Shown piece after piece: positions 12,000 to 23,164 of a stretch of DNA of 64,000 nucleotides (positions within the stretch are counted from its first letter, which is position 1; the number at the start of each line of letters is the position of its first letter). Origin of the DNA: Chloranthus sessilifolius (taxonomy: Eukaryota > Streptophyta > Magnoliopsida > Chloranthales > Chloranthaceae); assembly GCA_021018995.1 (NCBI GenBank), contig CM037588.1:90060765-90124764 (forward strand), in the 5' to 3' direction. Made by a program: the position numbers and the translations under genes. The notes under the pieces are model-generated. The model ran no database searches and had not been told where the DNA came from. It saw nothing but the letters and a program-made list of their open reading frames with translations.

Positions 12000-13190
12000 A
12001 AAAAAAATAAAAAAAAACTCAAGTAGGAGAATTGAGGGAAAAGACAAGTATCAACAATATTAGCCATTAAAAACTAAAAGTGACAATTTGTTCACCCATG
12101 TTTGAAATGCAAGAAATCTTGTTTCGATGAAATTTAAAACCATTGCTATATACCCTTCTAGCCATGTTTATCTATGGATGGGAAAAAGATAAAGAAATAT
12201 GCTTATTTAGCATCTTTGGAAGGCGGTTTCCCTTCCAAGCTAATTGCATGTATACAATCAGATGTTTATCTATGGACTGCCCCTGCCCAATTTGTAATTG
12301 GTCCAGGTATGGGCTAGCTCCAAGAGGCTCAATTATAATTGGCCCATTTAAGGCTGGGGCCAAACCGAGCCCGGCCCCTAAAGACCCCTAACCATACCTG
12401 AACCACAAATCCAACCCAATCATAAGTCATATCTAGATGATGCTTTTCGGATGGGTAAACTCTAGATATGAACCGAACGTGAACCTGACTCCAAAATCTA
12501 GACCCAAGGCCCTAATTAGGCCTTTTAAGAATAAATAAATAAATACACAGTATATATGTGTGTGAATGTGTGTAAGTGTATTTGTGGTGTTAGAAGTACC
12601 CATGTATTTTGTGTGGTAGCGACCAACAAGAGAGGAATCACTCTTTAATAATAACAATAATAAAGATTTTCAAATATGGTATTTATAAATTGGAATCAAG
12701 AGTAACAGAAAGAGGCGGTGTAAGGGCCCAGAATTTTATGAACTTCATTATAGGAACCAAACAGAGTACCAAGAAAAATGAGAAAGTAAAATCACATAAT
12801 GCAAACAAAAAGGTTTATCATATCATCAATAAACACACTTATTGTCCCAAATACAACAACCAAAATGGATCTAAGTTGAAATCAATCAAATTCATAGGTT
12901 AACCATTCAATCACTACCAATATCAAATTATCAACTTACTAAGAAACCCAACTCACATGACCACTTTCAACAGATATTGCTATGAAAAGCACACATTTAG
13001 GTCACATGGCATACATCTTTGATCTTTTCTAAGTGTTTCACTGGGTATGGTCATCCCTATATAGAAATGGGCTGCCCGACAATTTCTTTATAGTTGACAT
13101 GGAAATTTGCTTAAATGACTGGGTTGGGCTTCAACGGGCTGATTGTTAATCGAGCTTTTAGAAAAACTCATTACCCGACTCAAATACTAA
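12000..13190. other. Non-coding stretch
   Basis: No supported gene. Around 12280-12440 the sequence has a Pro/Gly-like GGCCC-rich pattern often seen in degenerate plant repeats. The remainder is AT-rich, with a TGTGTG-rich patch at 12555-12585. Confidence 0.4.
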
Positions 13191-13192
13191 TT

Positions 13193-13221
13193 GGGGGGGG
13201 GGAGGGGGGAGGGGGGAGGGG
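13193..13221. repeat. G-run tract
   Basis: Uninterrupted purines with four runs of six or more G separated by single A. On the plus strand this has the composition of a G-quadruplex former. Confidence 0.9.
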
Positions 13222-13506
13222 CACACATCTATGATCAATCTTTGGCACTAAAGACCATATATCATGGCTCTCAAATAAGACTGGCTTAGATAGTGTTGCA
13301 AGTACCGAATCTTTCTTTTTAGACTATGTGCTGAGTGATAACATAAATTGTGTGCAAGTAGTCTATCATTTTCTATTATCATGTAGCAAAAGATGTAGCT
13401 TTGGCTATTAAGCAACCACAATATAACCATTTTGACTTCATAGGAAAGTTTCACTAAAGGAATGAATAACAATTGCTATCATACTTTATTTATAAATATT
13501 ACAAAC

Positions 13507-13617
13507 CTTATTGCAGATCAAGTCTTGTAGCTCCTCAGTAAATAATATAGACAATTTCTTTGGCAGATCAGCACGTTTGTGAATTGAACCAATGTTAGAC
13601 AATGCAAGCTCTCGCAA
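13507..13617 (-). pseudogene. AQR: Single exon resembling the RNA helicase Aquarius (fragment)
   Basis: On the minus strand a 111-bp stretch lies between an acceptor (AATTGTAG) and a donor (GTTTGT) and is open in phase 0. It reads LRELALSNIGSIHKRADL followed by PKKLSILFTEELQDLICNK. From knowledge of the family this matches a conserved part of the N-terminal armadillo-like half of plant Aquarius, the intron-binding spliceosomal helicase. No neighbouring Aquarius exon was found within several kilobases on either side, so it is taken as a captured or left-over exon, not a gene. The identification rests on memory of the family and should be confirmed by a protein search. Confidence 0.6.
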
Positions 13618-13922
13618 CTACAATTGACAAAAAGATTATAGTTGTGGTCATGATGGGTAAAATTTGAGGTCAAATATAGTAAAAAACTATAAAATGATCA
13701 GGTTTCTTAGGACTGCCCATACTTAAAAAGGCAATATGATTGATAGTTCTTATTGCTTAATATATCAAGTTCACTATATCAAACCTGTACCCATATTTTT
13801 TCACTTTGCTTTCAGGTCATATCTCATTAAGCAACAAGAATTAGATATATTAAAAAGGCAGTCTTCTAACTACTATTCCTTGACTCTTGTACGTATATGA
13901 TAGTTAAACTATAGAACTAATC

Positions 13923-14097
13923 AGGAAGTTAAACTATAATACTTTGATTTTTTCACCAGAAATCCTGTAAGATGCTATTCAAATTTGATAAAAAAAAAAA
14001 TCAAGAAGGATACCACTAACAAGGAAGTTAAACTATAGTACTTATCATTTTTTCACCAGAAATCCTGCAAGACGCTATTCAAATTTGATAAAAAAAA
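13923..14097. repeat. Direct duplication of about 75-80 bp
   Basis: GAAGTTAAACTATARTACTT, TTTTTTCACCAGAAATCCTG and CTATTCAAATTTGATAAAAA occur in the same order twice (13924-13999 and 14025-14097) with few differences. Confidence 0.85.
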
Positions 14098-14794
14098 AAT
14101 CATGACAATCGGGAAAAATCAAGATCTGTTGAGCTGTATCAGATAAGTAGAATTTAGCTGATCTGGTCTGTATGACCTGCTGACATAATCATACTGCATG
14201 ATAACATCAGTAATGTATCACGGTCAGGCATGATTTCTTCATCAAGTTCCATTGAACTGAAGATTTGGGAGATAGGAGGAAGATGAAGAGCAAACAAGGT
14301 TTCTAGATTGGACTCTATGAATTAGACTGATGGGATATTTAGGCCAAGAGAAGGTCACATGATAGCCAACCACTTGAAGAAGTGGATTCTGAAAAATTCA
14401 TTTACACGTCGCCTAAAAGTTAGCCACTATGGCAATTATCTATTGACTACCAGGGACTAGGGTGCATGTGTGGGGCAAGAGGCATCCATATGTAATGAGA
14501 GAAAGATGGAAGTGAAGAGACGAGACCTAGAATGGGACTGAATTACCGGTGGGAGATTATACTAGTAAAGATACAGGCACACCAAGCCGTTAATCCAAAT
14601 CCTACATGCATAAAGCACAAATCTTACATCGGCGGCTATCAAGCAATACAAATTAGAGAGTAAACACATCAAATGATATTTTGAATTAACTTTGTATTTA
14701 AATATTGACCAAACAAATAATAAAGCTTAAAACACCTTTAGTGATATTTGATATATAGCTTCTATTTATTGTTTTTCCTTTCTCCATTTGGTGG

Positions 14795-14945
14795 CAGTTT
14801 TTTTTTAGATCCATAATAAAGAAGTTCATTAGAAAAACCCGGATACAATGGTGGCAATTAAGGGATCAAAACCAGGCTGCAGAGAGGAAGGGTTGTGAGC
14901 AGCTACCTCCCACACACCAGAGAAAGTAGACTCGCTCCAAGCAAA
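14795..14945 (-). mobile_element. Possible LINE 3' end, antisense
   Basis: A T-run is followed by AGATCCATAATAAAGAAGTTC and ..AAAACCCGGATACA, a pattern that recurs in altered form at 39108-39170 (T-run, ATCGACGAATGAGTAATTTC, ..AATACAG). Two such copies suggest an antisense retroposon tail. No reverse transcriptase remains, so the call is weak. Confidence 0.3.
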
Positions 14946-14958
14946 ATAAAAAAATGAA

Positions 14959-15112
14959 GGTTTTGTTTGGGATTGCTCTTTGGAGACAAAGAGCAGCCCA
15001 CTTAAAAGAGCTGGTTTAAATTTGAGCAGCCCACTTAAAAGAGCTAGTTTAAATTTCTCTTATAAAGAGACTCAAATTCAACTCTTTGATTCTCACAATT
15101 CCAAACACAGCC
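14959..15112. mobile_element. Small TIR element (MITE), Harbinger/Tourist-like
   Basis: The left end GGTTTTGTTTGGGATTG and the reverse complement of the right end GGCTGTGTTTGGAATTG form terminal inverted repeats of about 17 bp around 154 bp. A 30-bp unit with CAGCCCACTTAAAAGAGCT is duplicated inside. The right flank is TAA, and the next element begins exactly after it. The left flank does not give a clean copy of the duplication. Confidence 0.65.
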
Positions 15113-15178
15113 TAAGGCTGCATTTGGGTTAGCTCTTTTGGGGCAAAGAGCAGCTCTTTCACTTTTTGGCAATGGCGG

Positions 15179-17407
15179 GTAATATCCCTGATATTTTTGG
15201 CCTATTTTTCGTTTACCTCAGTAAGCGTGTCTGGAAATTATTACATAATTTTTCTGGATTTTTGGATAGCTAAGGTTATGATGGGAATATTGACCAAAGG
15301 TTTTTGTCTCGGGACTTGTGGAAGTTTTTTATGCGTTGACATACGCTATAAGATGGGTGTTTGTGTTTAGCACTGAAAACTTTTGCAAGTTAAGTGGATA
15401 AGTTGTAATTAGAAAAATCTAGATATTTGTTTTGCTTTGTTTTTATATTATAAGAGAGAGTTTGAAAGAGAAGTGTAACTTCTCTCTCTCTCATTGGATT
15501 TTAGAAACTTACAAGCCTTGCCTGATCTTGATCCTAGATCTAGGAAGTTAGTAAATTCCTCTCCCCATCTCAACCATTGACTAGACTAATATTTGAGTTA
15601 TGATCGGTTTTCAGCTATTGGAAGAGAAGGATAGGGGAGAGGATGTCTCTGTATGGATCGGATCTATGCACTAGAGAAAGGTTTAAGTGGACTGATTAGG
15701 AGGCTCTGGTCTAATTAAGCCTTCATGTTTGGTTCCGGTGCGTGATTTGGTGCAACGGGATCAAGGGATTGAAGGTCAAAAAGGTAGGCTTTTCAAACCT
15801 CCTTATGTTATTTAAATTTATGTTTTGTTTAGAGTAAGAAATGATTTAAATTTGTGATAAACAAGCTGTGTTTGAAGGATGAAAAGGGTCCTAAGATTCA
15901 AAATTTTACAATCACAGAACTGAACAAATTCGAGGGTCGATTTTCAAATCGAGGGTCGAATTTTGAATTCAATCATCGATTTGAAATTCGAGGGTCGAAA
16001 TCTGTTTTTATGGGCCTAATGCAGTTTTTGAAATTCGAGGGTCGAATTTGAAATTCGACCATCGAATTCAAATTCGAGGGTCCACTTCTACTTTGTTTCT
16101 GTCCTTCAAATTTTTTGGTTAAAAATCTTGTAGGCAAGCTTTTGGTTTAACTTTTGGTCCAATATTAACACTGAGAGTGTTAAATCTTTGTAGGTTTTGA
16201 ATTGGGAGTCCTTTTTGAGGGCTGCTTATGGTTGTTTTTGAATCGTCTTTGTTGAGGTAGGGGAACCCTACACATTATTTGCATTCTATTATAAGTAGGG
16301 ACTGTTTTGACTGTTTTGATAAGGAACATAAATTTTGGAAATATTTGTTTGAACACAGCATGAATAAGAATCTGGAATTATGATACAAATCAGAAATTTG
16401 AAAACTTTGTTATGACTAAGAACTGTGAAATTTGAACCTCAGAATCTCAGTTATTTTTGAATGAGAACTTCAAATCAGAACTCTGAAAAATCAGTAAATA
16501 TGTTATGAATATAATCTTTAATATAAGTTAGCATTTGCATTCGATTTGAGGTACATACGAACGATACCCTAGATTCTACCAACCGTGTGGACGGTGTTTG
16601 TTTTGGCGCAAGTTTCCCTCATAGCGTAGGGGCTTGTTGCTAATTAGAAAATGGGTTCATGAACGACGATGGTCAGTAGGGTTTCCCATCGGTTACGTAG
16701 TCCGCTCTCATTCTATATGTAATTTGGGAGATAAAATTAAGTTATAATTTTAAGACAAGAAGCATGCTAATTCAGAAGATTTTGAACACATCAGATGAAT
16801 TTATTTTAGTTTTGACTCATGATTAGAACTGGAGATTTAGTTTGCAAGGCATCTTTTGAAAAATCATATTTGATCCAATTTATGTCTTTGAAAACCTTTA
16901 CTTATAATGAAATGCAAATAGACTTGTTTCCTCTATTGGGCTTTGTTGTTAGCTCACCCTCGACTACACGTCACAGTTGTTGAGACTGACCTAGGGTCAG
17001 AGGATCTGGAGGACTCCGATTACATACCTGAGGAGGAATTGGATACACCTGTAGAGGAGTTTTTCCCTTGATTCTAGATTACTTCTTTTTGGTACTTTTG
17101 TCGAAATATTATTTGAATATTGGGCCTTAGGCCTTTGTTTTGTCCTTTTGATATCACACGAGGAACCATTATTAGGAACCACTATTTTAGGTGTTGGATT
17201 GGCCATCACCGGTGGTTCTTCCTTATTCCTCAGGGTGATATATATTTTGTTTTTAAGCTTTTATCTTTGCTTATTCTATGCTTTGCCTCTGTCTTTAGAT
17301 CCTTGTTATGTTGTCGGCTTCTGTTTGTTGCAGCTTATTGAGAAAGCAATAAGTCGATGAACCGGCCTTTCCTATACCTTAGGGATTGGAAAAGTCGGGT
17401 CGTCACA
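15179..17407 (+). repeat. 5' LTR of the gypsy element
   Basis: Starts GTAATATCCCTG (first base of the expected TG is altered or lost) and ends GTCGTCACA. It contains a CTCTCTCTC patch at 15480, a cluster of CGAGGGTCGA repeats at about 15930-16082, and the shared LTR box TTAGCTCACCCTCGACTACA (16949-16968). It is 2229 bp against 2160 bp for the 3' copy. Confidence 0.93.
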
Positions 17408-17409
17408 GT

Positions 17410-17421
17410 TGGTATCAGAAC
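17410..17421 (+). other. Primer-binding site
   Basis: TGGTATCAGAAC begins two bases after the LTR and is complementary to the 3' end of initiator methionine tRNA except for one base (A for G at position 11 of the usual TGGTATCAGAGC). Confidence 0.85.
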
Positions 17422-17517
17422 GAGGCTCTAGTTTCAGATGCTTATGACTAAGGGTTGGATTGTTTTAATAATCAATATTGATCAATTGTTATTATTTTTC
17501 AACAATGACAGATCAGC

Positions 17518-18776
17518 ATGCCTCCGCGGTTCAGAGGCAGGGGCCAAGGTAGAGAAGGACCTCGCATGGCTCGTATTGAGGAGATTGATGAGGGAGAGAA
17601 AGAGTGGCTACCGGTCCTAACGTTGATCCTTTGGGAACAGGTAGAGGACAAGGAGGACGTGTTGACCAGGTGTTGGCAGCCTTGGCCAACAACATGGCTC
17701 AACTGATTGCAGCCATAGACTGACAGGCTGAGATGTTGGCCGCCAGACATCAGCCAGGAGGATTCGCCGAGTTCAGGAGGATGAGACCTCCTACATTCTC
17801 AGGGCAGACGGATCCGATGGAAGCCGAGGCATGGCTTGATGAGATGGAAAAGATTTTTGAGGTGTTACAGTGTATAGATGTTGAGAAGGTACGCTGGGCA
17901 TCCTTCAAACTTTTGGGTGAGGCCAGTCCGTGGTGGAAATCTGTTTCTAGGATGCCAGAGCAGGACTACCCCGATACTCCATGGACTTGGGCGGAGTTCG
18001 TGGAAACGTTCAACGATCAATATTTTCCAAGGATCGTGTGTAACCAGTTGGAAGTCCAGTTTATTGAGCTGAAACAGAACTAGATGTCGGTGCGTGAGTA
18101 TGGCGCAGAGTTTGATAGACTTTCCCGATTTGCACCCTTACACATGGCCACTGAGCTGATGAGGGCTCAAAAATTTCAGAGAGGTTTGAGGTCGAACATT
18201 CAGGAGAGGGTGTCGATGTGGGAGATGGAAACATATGCGGGTGTGATGGCAAAAGCTCTCATTGGAGAGGAAGACATTCAAAAACAATACCTGAGGCGAG
18301 AGTAGGGAAATAAAAATCGGTTTGGTTAGGGATAGTTGAGTGCTTCAGAGCAGGTGAACAAAAAGCCGAGGTTCTCTAAACCTCCTCCCTATCCTAGTCA
18401 GCCATCGTATTCCAGGGCGGCTATTGCTTCAGGACCAGTATCGTCTTCCTATCAGCGACCGCAGAGTTCGTCACCAGGGCGACCTTTCAGAGCCGGGAGC
18501 ACTACTGCGAGTGGAGCTTCTGTGGCTCAGAGTTCAGTGCGGGGACCAGCTGTTACTCCTATTTCTACTCCAGCGTGTGCAAGGTGTGGGAAACCACATA
18601 AGACGAAGGATTGCCGACGAAATACTGAGGGAAGCTTCAGGTGTGGACAGATTGGTCATATGATCAAGGATTGTCCTACAGTAGAAAAGGGAAGGACTAC
18701 GTCAGTCTCTACGAAGAAGTCGACGCGACCTACAGTTCAAGGTCGGGCTTATGCGGTGATTGCACAGATGCATTGA
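17518..18776 (+). pseudogene. gag: gag (capsid-nucleocapsid) of the gypsy element, broken
   Basis: The likely start is ATG at 17518 (MPPRFRGRGQGREG..). The frame shifts by about 17620 into the one used downstream, which carries the retrotransposon gag domain: FSGQTDPMEAEAWLDEMEKI, WASFKLLGEASPWW, WAEFVETFNDQYFP and EYGAEFDRLSRFAP. The nucleocapsid end has an intact CARCGKPHKTKDC knuckle and a second one, FRCGQIGHMIKDC, that has lost its first Cys. Stops interrupt the frame at 17721, 18081, 18303, 18327 and 18333. Gag would form the particle that packages the element RNA. Confidence 0.9.
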
Positions 18777-18823
18777 TTCTATTATTTAATGTTTAAATTC
18801 ATTTAAGTAAATTTTTAACAATA

Positions 18824-21800
18824 TTGGAATCATTGCATATAATTAACAAACTTTTTAATAAAGGTACCCTTATGATGAGTCGTCGAGGCGACCTGAGTAA
18901 AATTGAAGCACGAGTACTTATAGACCCCGGGTCTACACACTTGTTTATTACTCCTCTTTTCTTCGAGAAGTTGGGTATCACTCCCGAACCCCTTGCCATC
19001 ACTTTAGACGTGAAGATTCCTACGAGAAGTTTAGTGAGCACGGATACAGCATGTCAGTCAGTCATCGTGATGATTGATGAGCACGAGACAGTGACCGACA
19101 TGATTACGTTGAGCATGGAAGGGTTCAAAGTTATTCTCGGGATGGATTGGTTGGCAGCTTATCACGCGAGCGTGGACTATCTACGGAAGATCGTGACCTT
19201 TCGACCGCTAAAATAAAAATCCTTCCGATTCTGTGGAGTCAAATCAAAGGTTGCGCTGTTGGTTTCAGCTATTAAGGCCGAATGCATGATGAGGAATGGT
19301 TGCAGTGGGTATCTGGCTTACTTGCAAGATTCTACAAAAAAGAAGAATGACTTGGCTCTTATCACGGTGATTTACGAGGATCCTGATGTCTTTCCAGAAG
19401 ACTTACCTGGATTACCACCTGATAGAGAGATTGAGTTCGCGATCAAGCTAGCGTCGAGTACAGAACCGTTATCTAAAGCTCCATATCGGATGGCGCTTGC
19501 TGAGTTGAAAGAGCTCAAGGAACAGCTTCAGGAGCTGTTAGACAAAGGCTTCATTCGACCGAGTATTTCTCCTTGGGGTGCACCGGTTCTTTTTGTGAAA
19601 AAGAAGGATGGATCGATGCGTCTGTGTATCGATTATCGGCAGCTCAACAAGATGACAATTAAGAATCGTTATCCTCTTCCACTGATAGATGATTTGTTTG
19701 ATTAATTACAGGGTGCAAGGTTCTTCTCAAAGATTGATTTGAGGTCAGGCTATCACCAGCTCAAGATCAAGGTAGAAGATATATCTAAAACTGCGTTTCG
19801 GACACGTTATGGCCACTATGAGTTTTTAGTGATGTCGTTTGGGTTGACGAATGTGCCTGCATCTTTCATGGACCTGATGAACTGAGTGTTCAAACCACAT
19901 CTTGATAAATCTATAGTAGTATTCGTAGATGACATCCTCATCTATTCAAAAACTAGAGAGGAGAATCTGCAGCATCTACGAGTGGCTCTTCAAACACTCC
20001 GGGATCATCAGTTGTATGCCAAACTCAGTAAGTGTGAGTTTTGGCTTGAGGAAGTCAGTTTCCTGGGCCACGTAGTCTCTGGCGCGGGTATATCAATGGA
20101 TCCTACAAAGATCGATTTGATGGTGAACTGGGAACAGCCTACGATAGTTACAGAAGTTCAAAGTTTCCTTGGTTTGGCAGGGTACTATCAGAGATTTTTT
20201 AAGGGTTTCTCGAAGATATCAGGTCCACTTACATAGCTCACGAGAAAGAATGCAAAGTTCGATTGGACAGAGCAGTGCGAGCAGAGCTTTTAAGAGCTGA
20301 AGCATCGATTAACTACAGCACCAGTACTTGCTATACCTTCTGGTAGTGGAGGCTTCGCAGTGTATAGTGATGCTTCTTATGGCGGATTAGGCTGTGTGCT
20401 TAATCAACACGAGCGGGTCATTGAATATGGTTCTAGGCAGCTGAAGGACCATGAAAGAAACTATCCGACGCATGATCTTGAATTAGCAGCAGTTATATTT
20501 TCCTTGAAGATCTGGAGACATTACCTCTACGGTGAGATATTCGATATATTCACCGATCACAAGAGTCTCAAGTACCTATTCACTTAAAAGGACTTGAATA
20601 TGAGGCAGCGATGATGGATGGAGCTTGAAGGACTATGATTGCTCGATTCAGTACCATCCGGGAAAGGCAAACATCGTTGCTGATACTCTTAGTAGAAGGT
20701 CTTCAGCGCAGTTGTCACATCTTGTTAGCCGGATTCAGAGATGGAAGCTTTCAGAAGATATGGCTTTGGGTAGCTCACGGTTCGATGTGAAAGGCTCAGA
20801 AGCATTGATGGCTATACTTGTATTGCACCCTACACTCTTCGAGAATATCAGGAAGCTTCAGATGACCGATGATGAGCTGATGGCAATCAGACGAGAAGTG
20901 GAGAGTGGCAGCAAAAAGGATTTCTCCATTCGAGCATATGGTACCTTGTTGTTTCACGACCATGTATGTGTACCGTCGAGTGCTGAGCTTCGGGACACCA
21001 TTATGGAAGAGGTTCACAAATCCATGTATGCCATACATCCTGGTAGCACCAAGATGTATCAAGACTTGATGAAGAGTTTCTGGTGGCGAGGTTTGAAACG
21101 CCACGTCACTGAGTACGTATCGTGGTGCTTGGTTTGTCAACAGGTTAAGGTTGATCATCAAAATCCTACAGGCCTATTGCAACCTTTACCTGTGCCTGAG
21201 TGGAAATGGGAAGCTATTTCAATGGACTTAATTCTCGGGTTGCCGAAAACACTAAGAAAGAATAATGCCATTTGGGTCATTATCGATCGGCTAACCAAGT
21301 ATGCTCATTTCCTACCATACAATACTACGTATACAGCCAGTAGACTTGCAGAGTTATACCTCAAAGAGATTGTTAGACTGCATGGGATACCGGCTAGTAT
21401 TGTGTCGGACAGAGACCCATTGTATACTTCACACTTTTGGCAGTGGTTTCAGGAAGGTATGGATTCTCGTCTTGACTTCAGTTCAGCATTTCACCCACAG
21501 ACGGATGGCCAGACCGAGCGAGTGAATCAGATCATAGCGGAAATGCTGAGAGCTTGCATGTTAGATATTCACGAGTCATGGGACCAACACTTACCTCTAA
21601 TCGAGTTCGCTTACAACAATAGCTTTCAAGCTAGCATCGGTATGGCTCCATTCGAGGCTTTATATGGACGACGGTGCAGATCTCTGTTGAACTGGGAAGA
21701 AGTGGGTGAGAATCTCATTATTGAACCTGAGATAGTCGAGCGCACGACCGAGACTGTTTGGTTGATTCGCGAGCGACTACGAGTAGCTCAGAGTCGTCAG

Positions 21801-22342
21801 AAGAGCTACGCCGATCTCAAACGGAGACATGTGGATTTTAAGGTAGCTTTCACTATATTAATGTGTATTTCATCACTTGATACATGTTTCATGTGAAAAT
21901 TGGCGCTAACTATTGATTTTCAGGTCGGCAAGAATATTTTTGTTCGAATTTCGCCTATGAAAGGCGTTATGCGATTTGGAAAAAGGGGGAAACTGAGTCC
22001 TCGATACGTTGGGTCTTTTGAGATATTAGGTCGAGTCGAAGAGGTTGCATACCGCGTGGCGCTACCGCCGCAATTGTCAAGCATGCACAACGTCTTCCAC
22101 GTGTCGATGTTGCGTCGATACATACGTGACCCGACTCACGTACTTGATTACCAATCCATCGAGCTTCAGGATGGTTTGACGGAGATTGAGGACCCAGTTC
22201 AGATATTGGATCGCAAGGAGTAGATCCTACGCACTAAGCGGATTCCTTTGGTTCTCATCCGATGGTGGAATCATACACCGGAGGAAGCCACCTGGGAGCG
22301 AGAAGCTGAGCTCCGAGAACAATTTCCACACCTTTTTTATTG
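18824..22342 (+). pseudogene. pol: pol of the gypsy element (PR-RT-RH-IN-chromodomain), broken
   Basis: Protease: VLIDPGSTHLFIT around 18915-18955. Reverse transcriptase: [51 protein letters not shown] and the catalytic FVDDILIYS at 19924-19950. RNase [31 protein letters not shown] and [12 protein letters not shown]. Integrase: an HHCC zinc region with CLVCQQVK, then MDLILGLP, SDRDPLYTSHFWQW and HPQTDGQTERVN, which give the D,D,E triad. The C-terminal part has SPMKGVMRFGKRGKLSPRYV, MHNVFHVSMLR and a chromodomain-like end to 22342. Stops lie at 19703, 19883, 20234, 20291, 20585, 20612 and 22221, with a frameshift near 20630. An AT-rich 60-80 bp insert (about 18778-18840) separates the gag end from protease. 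Confidence 0.92.
21843..21923 (+). other. Intron-like insertion within integrase
   Basis: The reading frame ends ..HVDFK at 21842 and resumes in register as VGKNIFVRISPMK at 21924. The 81 bases between begin GTAGCT, end ATTTTCAG, are AT-rich and have candidate branch sites such as CTAAC at 21906. Removing them restores the continuous gypsy integrase alignment. Confidence 0.75.
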
Positions 22343-22737
22343 ATTTTACTTAAACAATGCATATGGAATGTCTTGTCTTTAGACTTTTGAGATGTACTTA
22401 CTTGTTTTATATATATATAATTTTGGCGAGTAATTTTGGCGGTCCAATGTATATTAAACTTGTGCCTGTTTCAACGTACCTACTTTATGGAAAATCGAAA
22501 AAATTGCGACTTCGACCGAACCTGGACATGTTACTCCCTAATGGCGATGTGAAATAATTTGGGTAAATTTTAAGTTGTTTCTTTAAATTTTACACGCTAA
22601 ATTCGGCTGTGATACTGATGTCATAGTTTGATTCGGTGATAAGAGTGAAATGGGCTCAATGGTGGTCCATTTGGACCCAAAGGAATGGTTTAAAATGTCA
22701 AATTTTTGGACATTTTTGAAGGCCACAGGTATTAGAA

Positions 22738-22892
22738 AAATCGAGGGTCGAAAATCCAAATCGTGTGTCGATTTTGGATGAATAGTACTTAGGCTGTTTG
22801 GGCCAAAATATGGCCTGAAAAAAGTTTAAGGAAATCGAGGGTCGAATTTGAAATCGACCCACGAATTTGAAATCGAGGGTCGATTTTGTCGA
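22738..22892 (+). repeat. CGAGGGTCGA repeat cluster upstream of the extra ORF
   Basis: ATCGAGGGTCGAAAATCC, ATCGAGGGTCGAATTTG, ATCGACCCACGAATTTG and ATCGAGGGTCGATTTTG occur here. The same kind of cluster lies in the 5' LTR (about 15930-16082) and 3' LTR (about 25810-25942). The segment sits in the 800-bp non-coding gap between pol and the extra ORF. Confidence 0.8.
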
Positions 22893-23164
22893 TTTAAGAT
22901 TGGTTCTGTTTTGGGGTTTGGCATTTCGTGCCTTGAACACAGAGGGTCTGGTTTGGGGGTTTTGCAAATTTTTTGCTTTCTTGGGTTCTCTTCCAAAATT
23001 TTTGGCCGAAATCAGAGGGGATTCCATTGCTCAGTGCCAGGGCCTTGGATTGCACAACTGGGAACCGGATTTGGGGCTTTCTCAAGGTAAAACCCTCATT
23101 AAATTATTTTTTTTTGTGGAGCTTTATCTTCTTGCTTCTGTTGGAGTTGTTGTTTTTGGTTTAA

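Noticed and set aside
12909-12915. CACTACC as a possible end of the CACTA element at 6.5-12 kb
   Set aside because: Wrong orientation for a right end, and no partner with a matching 3-bp duplication was found.
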